Below the pieces are notes generated by a model, which saw only the letters and a list, made by a program, of their open reading frames with translations, ran no database searches and was not told the DNA's origin. A DNA stretch of 64,000 nt from the NCBI GenBank assembly GCA_024195265.1, contig JAJLRJ010000008.1:26246932-26310931 (forward strand). Direction: 5' to 3'. The translations under genes and the position numbers were made by a program. Below are positions 11,702-23,900 of the stretch, one piece after another. The stretch is from Dendrophyllia cribrosa (Eukaryota > Cnidaria > Anthozoa > Scleractinia > Dendrophylliidae). Within the stretch, counting starts at the first letter, position 1, and the number at the start of each line of letters is the position of its first letter.

Positions 11702-14700
11702 TCAATGTGGAACATGGTTAATCTGTTTACGCAGCTCCATACACTGATCTCTGTCGATAAACAAGCTGTTGGCCTTCACATCAATATCCTCCTCCAAGGA
11801 AAGCTGCTTTCTGATGAGACCCTTGAGCGATGCCTCTGCGTCAGCAAGCGTCCCCTGTAATCTCTCAATGTTGGTCGAAATTTCAAAGACTTCCTCTATA
11901 AGGCGATACTGCACATGGTCTCGACACAGCTCAACATTAGGTCTAAAGGTCCTGTTGTCCAGTCGTGTCTGTGACACTTTCATGGGGGCTTCCTTATCAG
12001 CTATGGCTTTCTTCAACATTGCAATGTTATTCTCCATAGCAGCAATTTCTTCCATCACCTGGCCAATACAAACACAAAATTTGCTTAGTTATAGTACGCA
12101 ATATTTCAACCTTTTACTAGTCACTAAAAAACATTCACTTCAAAAAAATTGATTTATTGCATCACATAAAAGTACTGCTGGCATGTAATGGTTTTCATCT
12201 GAATGGTCACCTTTCAGGATTTCATTCACAAACTTGAACTAATACCAATAGGTGGTTTGCAATCAATCTCTAGAGACATAGATAACAATAGTGAAACGAA
12301 CAAATGCTGGTGGACTAACAAAAGAAGCTAATGAGAGAACTATTGTTTATGTCCACCAGCATGGCGGCGATGACGTAACATGAAAACCACCTATACAGAT
12401 ACATGTCCATGAAGAAACCCTACTTTTAATATATATGTAAATAAAAAATGTTATTGTCTGGTGAAAGAAGCCACAGTAAAAAACATTGGCTTGCCTTATT
12501 TGTTTCTATTTTTTTAATCTGGTTTAGCTATGTGTGAGTTCTGTATTTAAAGTAAAATAAATACAATAAATAATGACAACTAGAAAAAATAGCACCTTAG
12601 GACTTTAGGATTTGGCACTATATAAATTAAAATAGTAATTGTAAATTGTAATCATTGTAAATTAGAAGAAAAGGCACCTGAGCTAAATGTTCCTCCAATT
12701 TTGTCTTTGCTTCAATAGTTTCCTCAATTCGCTTCTGGAATGCAAGGTTAACAGCCTCACACTGAGCCTGAAGATCACTCAAGGTCTGCATCAGTATACC
12801 ATCTATAATACTACGTAAATTTATAGCCGAGTTATTCTCACGCTCTGCCTTGAGAATGTTTTTGTTTGAAAAATCTTCCCATTCATCAGGAGTCACAGAA
12901 CTGAAACAAAACAAAAATTCATGTAAATAGTTTGCAAAGTGCATTAAGCTATAAATTATGACCACTTTTAAACCCTTTCACTACCAGAGTCAATTATGGA
13001 GACATGTAATGTAGTTCTAACTTTTGAGTCTGTGGACGAAATCCTATGGTGTGACCATTCAAATGAAACCTCTTTGGCAGTACTTTTGCATGGTACCATT
13101 TGTTTTCAATATTTCACAAAATAAAATTTGGGAATTTTCTTGAAGTTTGATGTTTGGCACTCTTGGGAGTGAAAGGGTTAATATTGATCCTTTGTCTCCC
13201 ATGTATGCAGATTACACGATCACAATCTGAGGATAGTTTACAGGAAATCAGATACATGTATAAGGTAACAGATGAACCGGTACCATTTTGGAATTTCAAG
13301 TTCCCACATTTTCATTTTCAAAATTGGCTAGAACAGACTATGATTTGTTCCTCTTTCAAGAATTGGTTGATACTTTCTCTTGGTGTTTTAGTATTATTTT
13401 GTAAATAAGTAAAATAAATAAGGTATTGTAGCATAGTCTTGACAAAAAAATGTCAAATCCCTGTGACACAGCTCCTTTAATGGCAGCAGTTTTAATGGGA
13501 TTCATACACAGAGCTTAAAGTTACCAGAGGTTTGATTCTCACATGATATATCATTAAAATGATATGCCAGTACAGTAGAACCCCATTAACCCTAACACTC
13601 TGCTAACTCAAACACCGATCCATTTCTTTTGAATCATTTTCTCAGTCAATTAATATCGGATAACTCAAACCCACACTATCTCAAAATTTAACATTTCCTC
13701 CTGGAGTTTGAAATAACAGGGTTCTACTGTATCACCAAAATCAATGCCATCTTACTTCTTTTCCACTTTTACTGCGTCCTTGGAAAACCGCAGCCCATCA
13801 GAAGTGTTCTCTAAAGAGGCACATTTGTTGTCAATACCATGGGCTTGGAATTTGTCTTTCCTGTCTTTGTCTAGGTAGTATTTGGCTGATCTTAAAAGCC
13901 TGTTTTTGGATAAAACACAACAAGAGAATTTTAATTTACCAATAATTCCTCCTGATAACAAAAAAGCAGCAGCATGCTACATGTACAACTTCACCAAGCA
14001 ATGAAACTGTTTTCAAGTCATAAGTACAGTCAAATATCTGGGTACCTCTGTATTTAACATTTAATTTGCAACTTGTCTCATAATTTTCATTATGTTGTGA
14101 CCCACTGCACATGTGTACATGCACCCCAGAACTTTGCAGTCAATGTGACAAGACATAACACACAAAACATTGGCTAGTGCAATCTCTTGTGTTATCTTAG
14201 TCAAACCTTTGTTACGAGTTTGTTGTGGTTACAAGTGTAACTGGTATAATCAGCACAAAGATGTTTGGTTTGCTTTTTTCATTTTGTATTTACTGCAAAT
14301 GGCTTCTACTGAAGTAACTTCTATCTCCAGTTCCGATTCAGACGTCCCAGAATGAAATTCTGTGGTAAATTACGAGCTTGAGTTGGAAGACTCAGAAGAC
14401 TCGTCACTGAATTCGAGTGACCAAGAAGTCGATGGACTGGACAGAGAAGAACTCAAGGCCTAAATATGCAGGCAAGCTGTTGGCTGACGCCGAATGGCTT
14501 CAGGATTGAAATGGATCAAGCACAAATCTGAATATCGTGTGTCGATCCATTGGGCTCGCTTACATTTCGCAAAACGTAGTGTCTAGATACCCGGCAGCCG
14601 GGAAGTGTTTTCAAAATACTAGATACCTGGCAGTCTGAAATGTTTATCGAATTTCCACGAAATATCTCATTTAATTCTTCGGAGAATAGTCGATCTTTGT

Positions 14701-15859
14701 TTAGAAATATCGAGCGATTTCAAATACAATCTTGGCTTGGAAGTTAAAGAAATTGTTGAGCTTGGGCACACTATCACTTCCTGGCTGCCGGGTATCTAGA
14801 CACTATGTTCACAAAATCGACCCATTTCTTGCGTCACTTTTTGGCTTCAACACGGTCATCATTAAAGTAAGTTATTTTATGAAGCCCAATACCTGCCTTT
14901 GGGTTCAATATATTTTTGCAGCCGTAGGCAACACAAGTCGTTGGCATTTTCGCAGAGCTATTTTTGCAGCAACAAGTCACTGGAATAAATTATGGCAATT
15001 TTTCATAACTTTGGTGGGCCATAAAAATTTGAGGTTTCGAAAATTGTTGCGGTATTTTGTTCAGAAAAATAGGAATATTTTTGTAACCAAATAAAAATGT
15101 TTTGGAGGGTTATATAAGCTTACACTTTAAGGAAAACACATTTTTTGTGCTTGGTAACCAAACGGTTCATTTTTATTTATTTTCTTACAAGGGATCGAAA
15201 ACAATTATTTATATATAATTTGTCTATTTTTTTAAATATTTGTATACATTTTTGTAGCCCTACCTTATTTGTTCTGTGGCTTGTTCAAGAGTCCTCTGCA
15301 ATAAAGCCTGAACGCCTTCAATCACTTCTACTTCCTACACAGAAAATTGTTATAAAACAGTTGGCCATATTGAAGAGTTTTTACCAGAAATACCAAATTA
15401 ATTTCAATGGTCAAATAAATACTGTTATCAGAAGAACATCTGTACCTTCAGAAGCTGCATTTCTACATTGTCGTGGACAAGATCCACCTTCATTCTCTTT
15501 TCCCGGTTGGCAAGACATTGCTGAGCGATCATAAGCGGGAGTTCTGTATCGTCTAAAGCTTTCTCTACTCTGGCTTTAAACCGAAGCATCATGTCAATTT
15601 CATCTTCTGTGTCCACCTGCTTTTGATCTAACTCCGATTTCCAGAAATTTATATCTGTAATTCGCTGATCAAGCTTCTTATTCACGTCCAATTGAGTCTG
15701 TCTTGTTCGCACTTCGGTTTCATGAGCGAGGCGAAAGCTTTCATCTCGAAGCCTTTCAGCCGCCGCTCGCTCGCGCTCGGCGTTAAAATACTGAAGATGG
15801 TTTGAAGCGTGCCATTCTTCTGGAGTGTATTTCGGAGGAGGTTGTACTAATCTAGCCAT
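11702..15859 (-). CDS. TEKT1: Tektin-1
   Basis: Five exons on the minus strand, all GT-AG and in phase: 15859-15446 (ATG), 15334-15264, 13899-13756, 12900-12678 and 12058-11702 (stop). They encode 402 residues; I recall human TEKT1 as about 418. The protein is almost entirely heptad-rich coiled coil. It carries the tektin signature RPNVELCRD at residues 323-331 and the segment SVTPDEWEDFSNKN. The N-terminus (PPPKYTPEEWHASN) is tektin-1-like. Tektins are filament proteins attached to axonemal doublet microtubules of cilia and flagella. The gene starts 211 bp from the oppositely oriented gene at 16071. Introns 1-4 hold MITEs at 14579-14803, 13573-13729, 12972-13177 and 12248-12394. Confidence 0.95.
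12248..12394. mobile_element. Foldback MITE in TEKT1 intron 4
   Basis: The ends ATAGGTGGTTT and AAAACCACCTAT are inverted. Internal words AAATGCTGGTGGAC and GTCCACCAGCAT pair as well. Confidence 0.65.
12972..13177. mobile_element. MITE with CCCTTTCACT ends
   Basis: ACCCTTTCACTACCAGAG on the left is mirrored by CTCTTGGGAGTGAAAGGG on the right, with TTAA beside both ends. Related internal text (GACCATTCAAATGAAA) recurs at 34690-34730. Confidence 0.65.
13573..13729. mobile_element. Tigger/pogo-like MITE
   Basis: Inverted ends CAGTAGAACCCC and CAGGGTTCTACTG are flanked by TA on both sides. CAGTNGAACC-type ends with a TA duplication are characteristic of pogo/Tigger elements. A related fragment ends near 36523. 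Confidence 0.75.
14330..14465 (+). pseudogene. Degraded acidic/serine-rich coding remnant
   Basis: Reading from about 14299, a Met is followed by a Ser/Asp/Glu-rich stretch interrupted by a stop at 14353, and the same frame continues acidic afterwards. This looks like the broken N-terminus of a transposon protein; the identity is not established. Confidence 0.3.
14579..14803. mobile_element. TA-flanked MITE
   Basis: Inverted ends of about 30 bp begin GTGTCTAGATACCCGGCAGC, with TA on both sides (14577-14578 and 14804-14805). It lies in TEKT1 intron 2. Confidence 0.8.
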
Positions 15860-16070
15860 CTTGCTTTCTTTTCACGAACTGTCCGTGTACAATGCAGTAA
15901 ACTTGCTTTTGGTGTTCTTGTTGCGAGGGGTCCTGGAAAACAAGCAATCGTTCCTTAGCAACGGAGTAGCAACGGAAGTTCGATCACGTGGAAGATTTGA
16001 ATAATCATGCGCCTTTTCTGCGCCTTTAGACTTCAAACAAAAGCTCAGCGGCTGTACACCTAAAACCAAG
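15860..16070. promoter_or_regulatory. Shared upstream region of TEKT1 and the 16071 gene
   Basis: The 211 bp lie between two divergent start codons, so both 5' UTRs and any promoter must fall here or overlap the genes. I see no obvious TATA box. Co-regulation is an inference. Confidence 0.55.
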
Positions 16071-17168
16071 ATGGCGGACTGTGTACATCTGAAAGTGCTT
16101 CAAATAAGTGAAAGAAAATTGCGTTTCTTGGAATGGGATACCAAAAATCAAAGGAATCCTAACTGTCAAGAATCGCATGATAGCATTCCCCTGTTTCTGG
16201 GAGCCGATGTTCTGTCAGGGTGTTCTATAGCTGTTTCTAATTTGCCCAGAATGCATGCAAAATACGCGAAGCAAGGATTGGCTGTCAAAGTAAATTTTCC
16301 AATCGCTTTTCGGTTACAAGGTGTTCATGGTTCTGCTCGAGGCGTCTGGTTCTACTCCATTCAAGGGCTTTTTAGAGTCTGTTTTGAATATTATAGCCGC
16401 GAAGAACAATTAGCATGCCTGACACAACTTTGTCCGACATGGAAGAAAAGGTTCTCAGACCCACTCTTCCAACATGAAATTGAACTCAAGATCCAAGACA
16501 CTTCTAGATGTATGGAAACTACTCAAATGACATGTCTGGAAACTGCTGAACAAGCAAGAGATACAAGTCTAACAAAAACATCTGACTCAAATGACAAACT
16601 CTGCTTAACAGAAAGCCGAAGCACTCAGACTGCAGAATCTTTCACCCTTGCATGTCATCAGAACTTAATTACTGCGAGTTCTATTGCAATAAGAGACAGG
16701 TCTTGTATAACACCAATTGGAAAACAGTGTATTGAAGAGATAGTGAGACTATGCAAGCGTGAAAATCAATCCGAATCTGATGCTCTTGGTGAAACCACAA
16801 TAAGGATTTTCAAAGAGTTTGAAGATCAAAGGTCACAGGAACATAGTGGTTTTTCAAGAATACTTGCAGCAATTAGCAAGTGCCTTGGTGATGAGTTTAA
16901 CAAACTTCATCACGAGATTAGCGAAAGAGTTACAGAGTTCAAGAAAAAGCATATCACATCAATTGATAACCTCCCCCCATCATCAGAACTTGTTAAAGAA
17001 CTCTTTCCAGATTGCATGAGGATCTTACTATTACATTGGATGGGTAATAAGGACAGACAAAATATCAACAGTATTATACAGGTTATCTTGGAGCTAGCTA
17101 ATACAAGTCTTGTTTCAGGTGTAGCTCATGTGTTGTATTCAAGACTGATAAGAACAGAAACAGTATAA
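16071..17168 (+). CDS. Conserved-looking single-exon protein, unknown function
   Basis: An uninterrupted frame of 365 codons starts at an ATG (MADCVHLKVLQ). I do not recognise the family. The first roughly 130 residues look globular, mixing aromatic and basic residues (for example GVWFYSIQGLFRVCFEYYS). Residues about 140-210 are Thr/Ser-rich and probably disordered. Residues about 215-365 are predicted helical, ending in a hydrophobic segment (MRILLLHWMGNKD, then IIQVILELAN). There is no signal peptide or clear membrane span. It is head-to-head with TEKT1 and tail-to-tail with TMEM17, both ciliary genes; a ciliary role is only a guess from neighbours. The last codons and 3' UTR belong to a tandem duplication (see 17095-17315). 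An intact long frame in this stop-rich DNA makes it a real gene. Confidence 0.75.
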   Translation: MADCVHLKVLQISERKLRFLEWDTKNQRNPNCQESHDSIPLFLGADVLSGCSIAVSNLPRMHAKYAKQGLAVKVNFPIAFRLQGVHGSARGVWFYSIQGLFRVCFEYYSREEQLACLTQLCPTWKKRFSDPLFQHEIELKIQDTSRCMETTQMTCLETAEQARDTSLTKTSDSNDKLCLTESRSTQTAESFTLACHQNLITASSIAIRDRSCITPIGKQCIEEIVRLCKRENQSESDALGETTIRIFKEFEDQRSQEHSGFSRILAAISKCLGDEFNKLHHEISERVTEFKKKHITSIDNLPPSSELVKELFPDCMRILLLHWMGNKDRQNINSIIQVILELANTSLVSGVAHVLYSRLIRTETV

Positions 17169-17315
17169 CCCTTTGGAAAGGAGCATAGCTAAGACAAGTC
17201 TTGTATCAGGCAGGTGTAGCTCATGTGTTGTATTGAAGACTGATAAGAACAGATACATTATAACAATTTGGATTGTAGCTTATACAAGTCTTGTATCAGG
17301 CATAGCTGATGTGTG
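17095..17315 (+). repeat. Tandem duplication of the 3' end of the 16071 gene
   Basis: A unit of about 95 bases, starting near AGCTAATACAAGTCTTGT and including the end of the CDS, is followed by a second full copy and a partial third. The copies differ at several bases. Only the first is in the reading frame; the others fall in the 3' UTR. Confidence 0.8.
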
Positions 17316-17902
17316 TCTCATAGATGCCTTTAGTTATTATTAAAATTAGGGTACTATCAATAATAGCCACGTTATAACAAAACCATTAATTTTATTAAAA
17401 AGGTATGACATGTTTTGGTAAAGTTTTTTTTTTGTACATTAAATACAATATAATCTCTAATAAATACAGCTCTCTTACAATATATACAACAACATAAAAG
17501 CTCTGTAAAATGCAAGCAGTAAATGTAATACATAACAATGAATCAATCCTCGTGTCAATGCATAAGGCCACCTGTAATATAATATTAATATTTTATGACT
17601 TTTATGTCAATAATACGTTCTTGAGTTTGTAAACTGTTCTCAAATTTTCAACTGTGAAACCTTGGCTGCAACAAATTTAAGTACAACTGAAACTACCACA
17701 AAAATTATTGCATTTCTGGGTAGTGACATCACATCTGTATGTGGAATGTACAGAAAGGTAGAAAAGTATCCCATCTACAATGTTACACATTTGAGTCACC
17801 CTATTAAGTTTACTAAATCTTGAATAAATTACAATTTACAACTAATATGTTATGCCTTTTTTTTAAATAAAATCTTAATACTTTAAAAACACTTTGGTGA
17901 TC

Positions 17903-20900
17903 TTATTGTGGCCTAAATCCCACCTCTTCCACCTCTTCGTCCCTCATTTCCTGCAGTTCAATCAAGTCATCAAACTGCTGCACATGAAACTTAGATATCT
18001 GCTGTCCAATCATGGTTTTTATAACTCTGTAACCCTGGATTGTCTCGAACAAAACAAACATTGCCATAATAATGTTGACAGCTCTCTCCATGGGCATAAT
18101 CAACATGCTTTCATTCAGTAATAGCATCAATGTCAGTGGAAGCTGTAGGACAAGGGTGAGAATCCAAAACCCAGCCAATTCAGGTACCTGATGACAGTTA
18201 ACAACAACAAAATCAGTCAAACCTCTTGTAAGCATGGAGAGAAAGCTTGATAAAATTAGCATGACTGGCAATTTTGACATTCAAAGAACTACATTTTACT
18301 GTGGTTTGAATTTTTGAAAAGTATATTGGGTCTGTAAGGAAACGTTTTACTGGATATCAAGACCTGCCTCTTGTATTACCCTTTCAGTTCCTGTTCCTTG
18401 ATTGCTGCCTCTTCTCTAGGGTATTAGGGGTGTAACGATTCACATTCCTTGTGATTCGTTTCAATTTCGATTATTGCCTTTTAATTTCAAATATTTTGAG
18501 TCGATTATGAAAATGTTTCTTGCAGATAGTTTTAGACTTATCTGTTGTAACGTCTTTAGCCGGAAAACCATAATATTTCCACACAGCTGATCTAAAATAT
18601 AAGGCGGATTCATGATTGCTTGGTCATTCGTCGCCATGTTTGAGAACGTGGTAGAAGGGCAGCAATTTTACCAGGCAACACAAAACGCCTGCAACTGCAA
18701 CTGCAAATGCCTTTGTTCGTCAATCAAAAACGCAGATTTTAAAGAGTTCTGAATTCTGATTTCACAATAATTATAACTCATTGAGGGCACCCAGGAAAAG
18801 GTATGCAAAAATTGAACCAAAATCGAAACACGGAAGCAAAGAATCGTGAATCGAACTGAATGGTCATAATCGTTACACCACTATAGGGCATCCTACCTAT
18901 TTGCACTTTTAGCTAAATATTATGCATAACCGTAAATAAAATTGTTTTTGACCTTTTTTGTATTTGTCCTACTTTCCACCATCTTTATAAAATTTCATCG
19001 TTTCTGCCCCTTTCCTCTTGGTTGCCACCCTGGGCCTGGTTGTTTGAAAGCCGATTAACCCTAACCTAGGATTAAGACTTAACCAAGGATTTAATGTCTT
19101 TTGTTTAAAGTGCATATGAAGTAATTTTTTATTTTGCCTTTTTTTGGAGGCTATTATGTTTTTATTTCGAAATGATAAAATAAATTTGTCAGAGAAAAAT
19201 TTAAGGCCTCTTTTTCGCCGTCCAAAGTAGCAAAATTTGCAGAAATCAGTGTCCCGGAGACTGGGAACGAGTTGTCGATATCCATTGTGTTGATGACGTA
19301 GAAAATAATTGAGATTCGTTCTTTTATATGCTCACAGTGTGTTTTGTTCCATTTCTTCAAAAGAATGTCAGACTGTAATGAAATTATGTCTTCTTCAGAG
19401 TCTCTGTCAGACAGACAGAAAGACGCCGATGTCGAAGACTTCTCCTTTGCCGCCATGATACTCGTGAGTTTAAGTATTTTCTACGTCACAGCCTTGTAAT
19501 ACAATAGCTTTGGCCGCACGCACGATAGAGACACTTTCTGGCGGAAAATTCAAAACTTTCAAGCCGAATAATTTCACAATGGGAAGGATCTTTTTGATGA
19601 AACCCACAAATTTAGATAAAGAAAGTAAAGTACTATCAAAACATTCAAATTCTTTTTTTACTTCATATGCACTTTAAGAGGCTTTTAAAAGCTAAAAAAA
19701 TCAAAGCCGAAACTAAAGGGCAAAAATAATTTGGAAAAATCTTAATTAATTATTTAATTGGAATTAAAATTAACACCAAGACTGGGTTGCTTAATCACGT
19801 TTTGAACAACCCGGCTCAGGCCGCAACCTCTTTCTTCCTAATGCATCAATCAGCGGCTTCCCCCTGGGGCCCACCCCCGGGGCACCCGCGGGAACCCAGG
19901 GGCATTTGTTGAGATTGTCAGATATTTGTTGCCCGAGAATGTGGGGGAAAATATCACTTTTGTTCATAGAGATTGCACCCCAGGGAGCAGACCCCGGGGA
20001 TTTGCTGGTCAGCGGTATACCCTATCGACGATTCCTGGATGTTGTTCGAGTTGTTCACTTCGCACCCTTCTCGCACGAAATTTAGGGCTTGAATTAACCA
20101 AGTTTCATGTTTTTTTTTTCGTTTCCTTTGTTTGCTTCACGTGCAAGGATCTGTAGGTGATTATGCCATAAAAGTCTTGCAGAGTTCCTACTAGTTTTAA
20201 AAATTAGGGGTCCATGGGAACTCCAGCTACCTAAAATTGAGGGTCCTTTTCTATTTTGAGGAGTCCAATCCTGGGTAGTACCCAATTCACCGAATTTTAT
20301 GTGCATCCCAGGGACTCACAGCGCTCAAAAACCATACGTCTTTTCTCCATTTTTAGAAAGAAAAGAAAGAAAGAAACTTTATTTACCGAGGGTAAAACAC
20401 ATTATTACCGGTAGTTTACATAACGGCCCTCAAAACCTTAAAAGAAAGTTAAAAAAATAAAAAAATAAAAACAATACAACTATTTGGTCAAGTGGAGCCA
20501 ACTGCACTGAAATACAACAAACTTTAAATAAGGGTCTAAGGCCCGTTTTAAACATTGAATTTCACGTGTGCCGAACTTAATGCAAATGAGCGAGGACAAT
20601 AGTTTTTTCTCATTAGCATGAGATTCGGCACATGTGCAATTTGACGTTTAAAACGGGCCTAAACAAAGCAAATAGCTGGTTTTTGTGCGTAAAATTCGTA
20701 CATTTGTGCATTAACGGGACCACTGGTCCTTATTGTTGCACCCAGGGGGCAGGGGATTTGTCAGAATTCCTCTGCCCTATACCCAGGGGGATTTGATGAG
20801 GTTTGAATGGGCATTTGGACAAATCCCCCTGGGTCCCCGGGGAAGGGCCCCAGGGGGGAAGCCGCTGATTGATGCATAAGTTCCAACCTCATATTCTCCT

Positions 20901-23900
20901 ATAATAACAGAGCAATTGCCAACAGAGCATATTTTATTCACCTTTTCCTGTAAATTTCCAGCATATCCCAAGTAAAGTCTGGCTACTTCCACCAATGCCA
21001 TGGCAACATAGATGACAATTGTTATGAACTTGTAAACTGAGTCAAGCTTTGCATACTAAAGGAAGCAACAATTCTGTCATTTTAAAAAATCCATAAAAAA
21101 GAGAGAGATCAAAGGTTCCTGTGAGCCAACCCATGAATAAGAAATGCTAACGCATGACGCAATATTGCAGTGAGCTTATGTTTTAAAGGGGCTATGTCAC
21201 CATTTTTAGCGTTACTTTAAAAAGCCAAAATACATCTTTATATCAGTGAAATTCCAAAAATAAGAATCCAGTTTTGTTTAAAATTATTCTACTAGTGCTC
21301 TAAAAGTAAAAATAAGTGTCTTGGGCTGCAGATGGCCAGGATGGAAATGGATTGTATCTTGAAAAAATTGGGCCAATTTTTTCAAGTTTATCGCTTGTGT
21401 CTTAGAAAATTTGCTAAAACTCCGATTATGGTTTATTTTCTCTGCTAAAATTCACTTGATATCTTCCTGTTAGTGTTCTTTAAGCATTTCGTGTACGACA
21501 AAGGTACTTAGTTTTAATTTGGGACGGTTTTGACCCGAAAACCTCAAAATCACCATGACATAGCTCCTTTAATACTGACACCGTTCGACAGTTTTTTAAA
21601 ACTAAACGTAAGGACTTTTGACAAACGCAAAAGAAAACAACAGTACATCACGTTTGGGAAGAAAAAAAATGGGCCCAGGCAAGATTCGAACCCTGGGTCC
21701 CTTGAAACTTGAACTGGGTCACTTGACCATCCTGGAGTACATACCTAATTAAGATCAATTTTATTATTGCAAGGTAGATACACATCAAAATGCGTGTCTC
21801 TGTTGAAAAATTTGTTTGGATCGATTTTAATGTTAATTTTGATACGAAACAACTTTAAGCTTATTGTTGTTTATATTCATTTACAACAAATTAGTTATTG
21901 TTATCGCTGGATTCACGTTGTTCTTGTTATGAAACACATTCGTAACAAAGCATTATGTCACTAAGTTTATAGCTGAGTGATGGAACAAGCGAGCAGTGAT
22001 CGTCTCCGATAACCCGTTTGTTACGCTTTGTGTATTCACTGGTTAAAAAGAAACCAAAGACTGTTGACAAACAAGCTCTCTGAGACACAGCACTCCAATA
22101 TTGTTACAAGGCTTTTGTGAGTCTCTCCTTTAATAGCTGCATTTATACTCTGTTAAATGAAACAGCTTTATTATATGATAGGCAAAGAAAAGTCAAATTT
22201 TGTGTTTTTACTGTAGAATGGAAATTTTGGAGTAAACGAAAAAAAACAACACTTTGGCGACCAAACCTTATGATCCGACAACCAAAATTTTTAGGTTAGT
22301 CCCCAGTTGGCTCCTTTAGGAAAAAGTTAATTTCGAACCCTGTTTAAAAAACAAACTCAGACTGGGTTAAATGTTTTAGGTTTGTTTTAGGTTTTTTGGT
22401 TAAATGTTTTAGGTTTGTTTTAGGTTTTTTTTAAAAAAGAAAAAAACATTGCACAGACAGTCAATTTGAACACTGACTTGCATTTTAGTGAATTTCTGTT
22501 ACCTGTACCTTTTATTCTTGCTTTCCACCCCTCCTTTGGTAGCTTCTGATTTGCTTCTTTTACAGTGCGACGCACCTTAACGTGAGCACCCAATAAACTT
22601 TTTAGAGTACCGAAGTGAGACGTCACACTTGTGAAATTATGGGATTTGATTAGATATTCAGAAAAAGCATGACGAAAAATGCCCGCTTGCCAAAAATCAG
22701 CATCTTATTGCAATTTGGGGGTGAGATATTGGCACCGTTATGCTCTGATGACTCCATATAAACCTTTCTAATTTTTGCCTTGGTTCATTACGTAATGAAC
22801 TTCGGTACCCTATTGTGTGGTTCCAGAAAATATCCATACCCCCCCCACGGATGGTCTTTCAGTTTAGACCCCCCACCCCACTGGAATTTCCGTTCCAGGG
22901 GGGTTCTTTGACGACCCCCCACCCCCCAGGAATTTCCAACTTTTGTTTTTACCCTTTTCAAATTCACAAGTGTGTCATGCATTCACTTGGTTTACACACA
23001 ACATTTGTGACCTTTCAAGCGAAAACGATACTGATGGCTATCCGTTCGAGACGTTCAAGCCCTTCACTTGCCGTTCATCAGCCATCCATGGCAGGAGGCT
23101 GTTCAAACGGCTGTGATTTTGTTCAAAAAATTTATTCAGCCGTTCGAACGGCTGCTACTAGCCGTGCAAAAAAGTCTTCAGCCATTCAAACGGCTGCTGC
23201 TAGCTGTTCAAAAAAATCTTCTGCTGTGCGAACGGCTAGGGCTATCCGTTCGGAAAAATATTCAGCCATTCGAACGGCTAATCTTAGTATCAACATCTAC
23301 ATCTATATTATTGTAGATGAAAAAACTAACGGCTACAAAAACTAACGGCTACGCTTATCCGTTGACAAACGATTAAAAACATTTGTAATCGTTTTTACGG
23401 CTATCGGGATGGCCGGCGACTTAACAGTTGATTTATTTTTGTTTTCGTTTGCTCACCACGCAATTTGCATATGTCAAAAGTAATTTGAAACCTTTTGGAT
23501 ATAAACATCTCAGTCGCTATTCAAAAAGAGAAGTACCTCCAGAGTATGTGGTCATTCTATTGCCGAAACGATACTTGGAAATGAAAGCAGGTTGTTTGGA
23601 AAAGCTTAGTCTTAATTTTGTTCCGGCAAAACTGCAAAGAAAACAGAATTCTTAGAAGCGGACAGTCAAATGACTCAAATGGTGTGTTGCGTTACCAACA
23701 CTGTTTCGTATGCAAATTTTAGCAAAACGCAGAGTTACGCTTAAGACATTGCTCAAACAGTTACTGTATTAATCTGATGGTTTCATCGTCCTTAATAAAG
23801 TGCTCGGTAAATGTAAACATTAAGCGTGCAATTTACTTGAAGAGTTTTGATTTTAAGACCGAAAAAGACTCGGGTTTTGATTTTAATTGTTGCTGTCAGC

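Noticed and set aside
21663..21735. tRNA-like B box (GGTTCGAATC) on the minus strand
   Set aside because: No cloverleaf with matching acceptor and anticodon stems could be drawn; at best it is a SINE or tRNA fragment.
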